From Rhodospirillales bacterium (GTDB taxonomy: Bacteria > Pseudomonadota > Gammaproteobacteria > Burkholderiales > Burkholderiaceae_D): a stretch of DNA of 40,093 nucleotides. Positions within the stretch are counted from its first letter, which is position 1. The number at the start of each line of letters is the position of its first letter. The translations under genes and the position numbers were made by a program. This document shows, in pieces, positions 38,293 through 40,093 of the stretch. The notes beneath the pieces were generated by a model. The model did no database searches. It was not told where the DNA came from and saw only the letters and a list, made by a program, of their open reading frames with translations. Where the stretch lies: the NCBI GenBank assembly GCA_903970305.1, contig CAJCID010000033.1:1-40093 (forward strand). The letters are read 5' to 3'.

Positions 38293-40093
38293 CTAGGCCA
38301 GTGCCGACATCAATTCCTTGGCCTTGTCGATCTGCGCCGCATCCCCTTCCTTCATGACTTCTTCAAGGAGTTCGCGCGCTCCGTCCTTATCGCCGATATC
38401 CCGATAGGCCACGGCCAGATCGAGCTTGGTCGCCATGTCCTGCCACTTGCCACCGCCGGCCTGCGGCGGCTGTTCCCCTGCAACGTGCATGACACCCCCC
38501 TGATCCAGATCGAGCGTAATACCGGCAAAGGAATTGTCGAAGGGCTGCGTCTTCTCGAAGTTGCTCGTCGTCGGCAGTTCCGGCACGTGTTCAGAAGCCG
38601 GCGGCAGATCGAGGCTGAAGTCGACGTTGTCTGCGTCACGCACGGGACCGGCGGCGGTCTCTGGAGGTGCAACCGGGACGAAGGGCTTACTGGCGATGGG
38701 CACCGTGGCTTCGAAATTCTGCGGCGCCGCGAGTGATTCGGTCAGGCCCGGCGCGTTGATCGCCACGGTCTTTTCGAGACCGTCGGCCAGAATCGCCTGG
38801 GGCGCCTCGGGTGTTCCTGAGAGGTCGAGGTCAAAATCGAGATTGTTCGCGGCCGCCGCCCGGCCCGCCGTGGCCACGCTTTCGGCCTCAGAGCGGGTCA
38901 AAGAGGGAACTTCGGCGGGTTTGTCGCCAAAGCCAAGGTCAAAGTCGAGATCCATCGCAGGTGGCAAGACGGGCTCGGCCGGGCTCTGGGTCCCGCTGAT
39001 GGGCTCGGTCTTGGTCAGATCCAGATCGAGAATGGGCTCCATCGGCAAGGTGTTCGGGAATGCCGAACCCGCTGCCTCGGCGCGCGGCGTCGCTTGAGCG
39101 AGCGCGGTGGCGATCCCCGCACCGCTGGCCGCTGCGATCCCGGCCATCGTCTGTGCGCTCAATGGCTGCGTCTTCATATAGGACGCAGCCGCTCCTGCAG
39201 AAGTCGGTGCGGCATGGGGTGCGCTCGCCTCGGCTCCGGCGGCCCCGGAGCCCGCATGGGCATCGCGGTAGAGCGGGTTGGCCGAATCAAAGCTGGCCCC
39301 AAGGGTCGCCGCGCGCTGCCATTCCTCGCCTACCCCGCCGGTCTGGGCATAGAGCTCGCTTGCGATGGTTTCAAAGGCCTTCGCGTCCTGACGCTTGGCG
39401 TAGATCTCGAGCAGCTTCAGACGCACCGCATGCCGTTCTGGCTGTGCGCGCAGGGCTTCCTTTAGGATCTCCTCGGCCTGGGCGTCACGTCCGTAGGCGA
39501 TATAGACGTCGGCCTCGGCGACGGGGTCGACCTCGTTGGTGTCCATCTGGCCGGACATCGGCACAAAGTTCGAGTTGAACGCACTATTGGCCGTATCGAC
39601 CGACTGGCCACCGGTGGTTCCGAACACCGAGTTGGCGCGCAGACCGCTGGCCCCGGTCAGGATGCTGTCTTCGAACTTCGAAAATTTCTTCTTGCGGCGC
39701 TGGTTGTAGACGCCATAGCCCAGGAGGGCAAGAATCACCGCAATACCTCCGCCCACATAAGGCAGATTGTCCATCAGGTCATCGAGGATGCCACCGCCCG
39801 GTGGCGGCGGCGGGGGATTGACCTTGACCACGGGCTTCTTAGGCGGTGCAGGCGGCGGCGCGGCCGGCGGGGTCGATGCATCGGTTGCCGTCGGGCTTGA
39901 AGTCGTGCTCGCAGACGGCGGGGGAGCGATGGGCGTATCGGGCTTGGTCTCGATCTTGGCAAGCGGGGCCGCGGCCTCTGGCGCCGGTGTTGGCGCGGGT
40001 GATGGCGGAGCGACAGGCGGGGTCACGGGCTTACTCACCGCGGCCGGTGGAGCTTGAGGAACCGGGGCGGGCGCAGGTACTGGTGGCGGTGGA
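38293..40093 (-). CDS. fimV: FimV/HubP-family polar protein, C-terminal part
   Basis: Inner-membrane protein that, in relatives, organises the cell pole and supports type IV pilus twitching. About 600 residues are visible and the frame is open to the window edge, so the N-terminus (LysM region) is outside. Visible order: a proline/alanine-rich linker; one membrane helix (YVGGGIAVILALLGYGVYNQ) followed by a basic RRKKKF stop-transfer; a TPR-like cytoplasmic unit (DVYIAYGRDAQAEEILKEAL, VRLKLLEIYAKRQDAKAFET); a long acidic region with repeated DLDFDLGF/NLDFDLDL segments; and the conserved C-terminal FimV domain (TKLDLAVAYRDIGDKDGARE). It ends with a strong terminator. Confidence 0.93.
   Translation of the reverse strand, partial: PPPPVPAPAPVPQAPPAAVSKPVTPPVAPPSPAPTPAPEAAAPLAKIETKPDTPIAPPPSASTTSSPTATDASTPPAAPPPAPPKKPVVKVNPPPPPPGGGILDDLMDNLPYVGGGIAVILALLGYGVYNQRRKKKFSKFEDSILTGASGLRANSVFGTTGGQSVDTANSAFNSNFVPMSGQMDTNEVDPVAEADVYIAYGRDAQAEEILKEALRAQPERHAVRLKLLEIYAKRQDAKAFETIASELYAQTGGVGEEWQRAATLGASFDSANPLYRDAHAGSGAAGAEASAPHAAPTSAGAAASYMKTQPLSAQTMAGIAAASGAGIATALAQATPRAEAAGSAFPNTLPMEPILDLDLTKTEPISGTQSPAEPVLPPAMDLDFDLGFGDKPAEVPSLTRSEAESVATAGRAAAANNLDFDLDLSGTPEAPQAILADGLEKTVAINAPGLTESLAAPQNFEATVPIASKPFVPVAPPETAAGPVRDADNVDFSLDLPPASEHVPELPTTSNFEKTQPFDNSFAGITLDLDQGGVMHVAGEQPPQAGGGKWQDMATKLDLAVAYRDIGDKDGARELLEEVMKEGDAAQIDKAKELMSALA

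Overview
The window looks like a chromosomal segment of a GC-rich betaproteobacterium, probably Burkholderiales-like. This is inferred from gene order and protein families, not from a search. The markers are fimV-truA-trpF-trpB-trpA-accD on one strand, ftsK-lolA-rarA and serS on the same strand, and trxB-smr running the other way. Genes are tightly packed, with many stop/start overlaps. No tRNA, rRNA, CRISPR array, intact transposase or phage gene was seen.

Left part (1-4850): a de novo NAD operon reads leftward as nadA, nadC, nadB, with nadB cut by the window edge. Divergent from it is a two-gene unit of an XRE-cupin regulator and a GNAT acetyltransferase. A perfect 16-bp palindrome sits in the shared upstream region.

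4850-12350 is accessory. It holds a small orphan gene, a Tat-exported alpha/beta hydrolase, a zinc-ribbon orphan, a DUF1993 protein, a DUF3617 gene broken by a stop codon and a frameshift, a large CHASE4-PAS-PAS-GGDEF-EAL protein and a small cysteine-rich conserved protein. Two short tandem-repeat arrays lie between these genes.

12345-21600 is metabolic: a PLP-dependent ammonia-lyase, ethanolamine ammonia-lyase (eutC, eutB), then divergently a cyanide-insensitive-type bd quinol oxidase (two subunits), a DUF1992 protein, an orphan and a 45-codon remnant of a GNAT gene. A CurA-like reductase and serS follow on the minus strand.

22128-26668 holds the most unusual unit: an ABC ATPase followed after 8 bases by a 1211-residue protein with two ABC-2-type permease regions and a C-terminal M1 metallopeptidase domain. 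It lies on the plus strand between serS and rarA, inside what is commonly a continuous ftsK-lolA-rarA-serS run.

26709-40093 is core: rarA, lolA, ftsK and a Crp/Fnr-type regulator leftward; trxB and a Smr-domain gene rightward; then accD, trpA, trpB, trpF, truA and the 3' part of fimV leftward. A strong intrinsic terminator separates fimV from truA, and its T-tract ends one base before the truA start codon.

A recurring feature is short tandem repeats at gene boundaries: 7 bp x5, 12 bp x5, 7 bp x4, 9 bp x4 and a 10-11 bp array that covers the ftsK stop codon.
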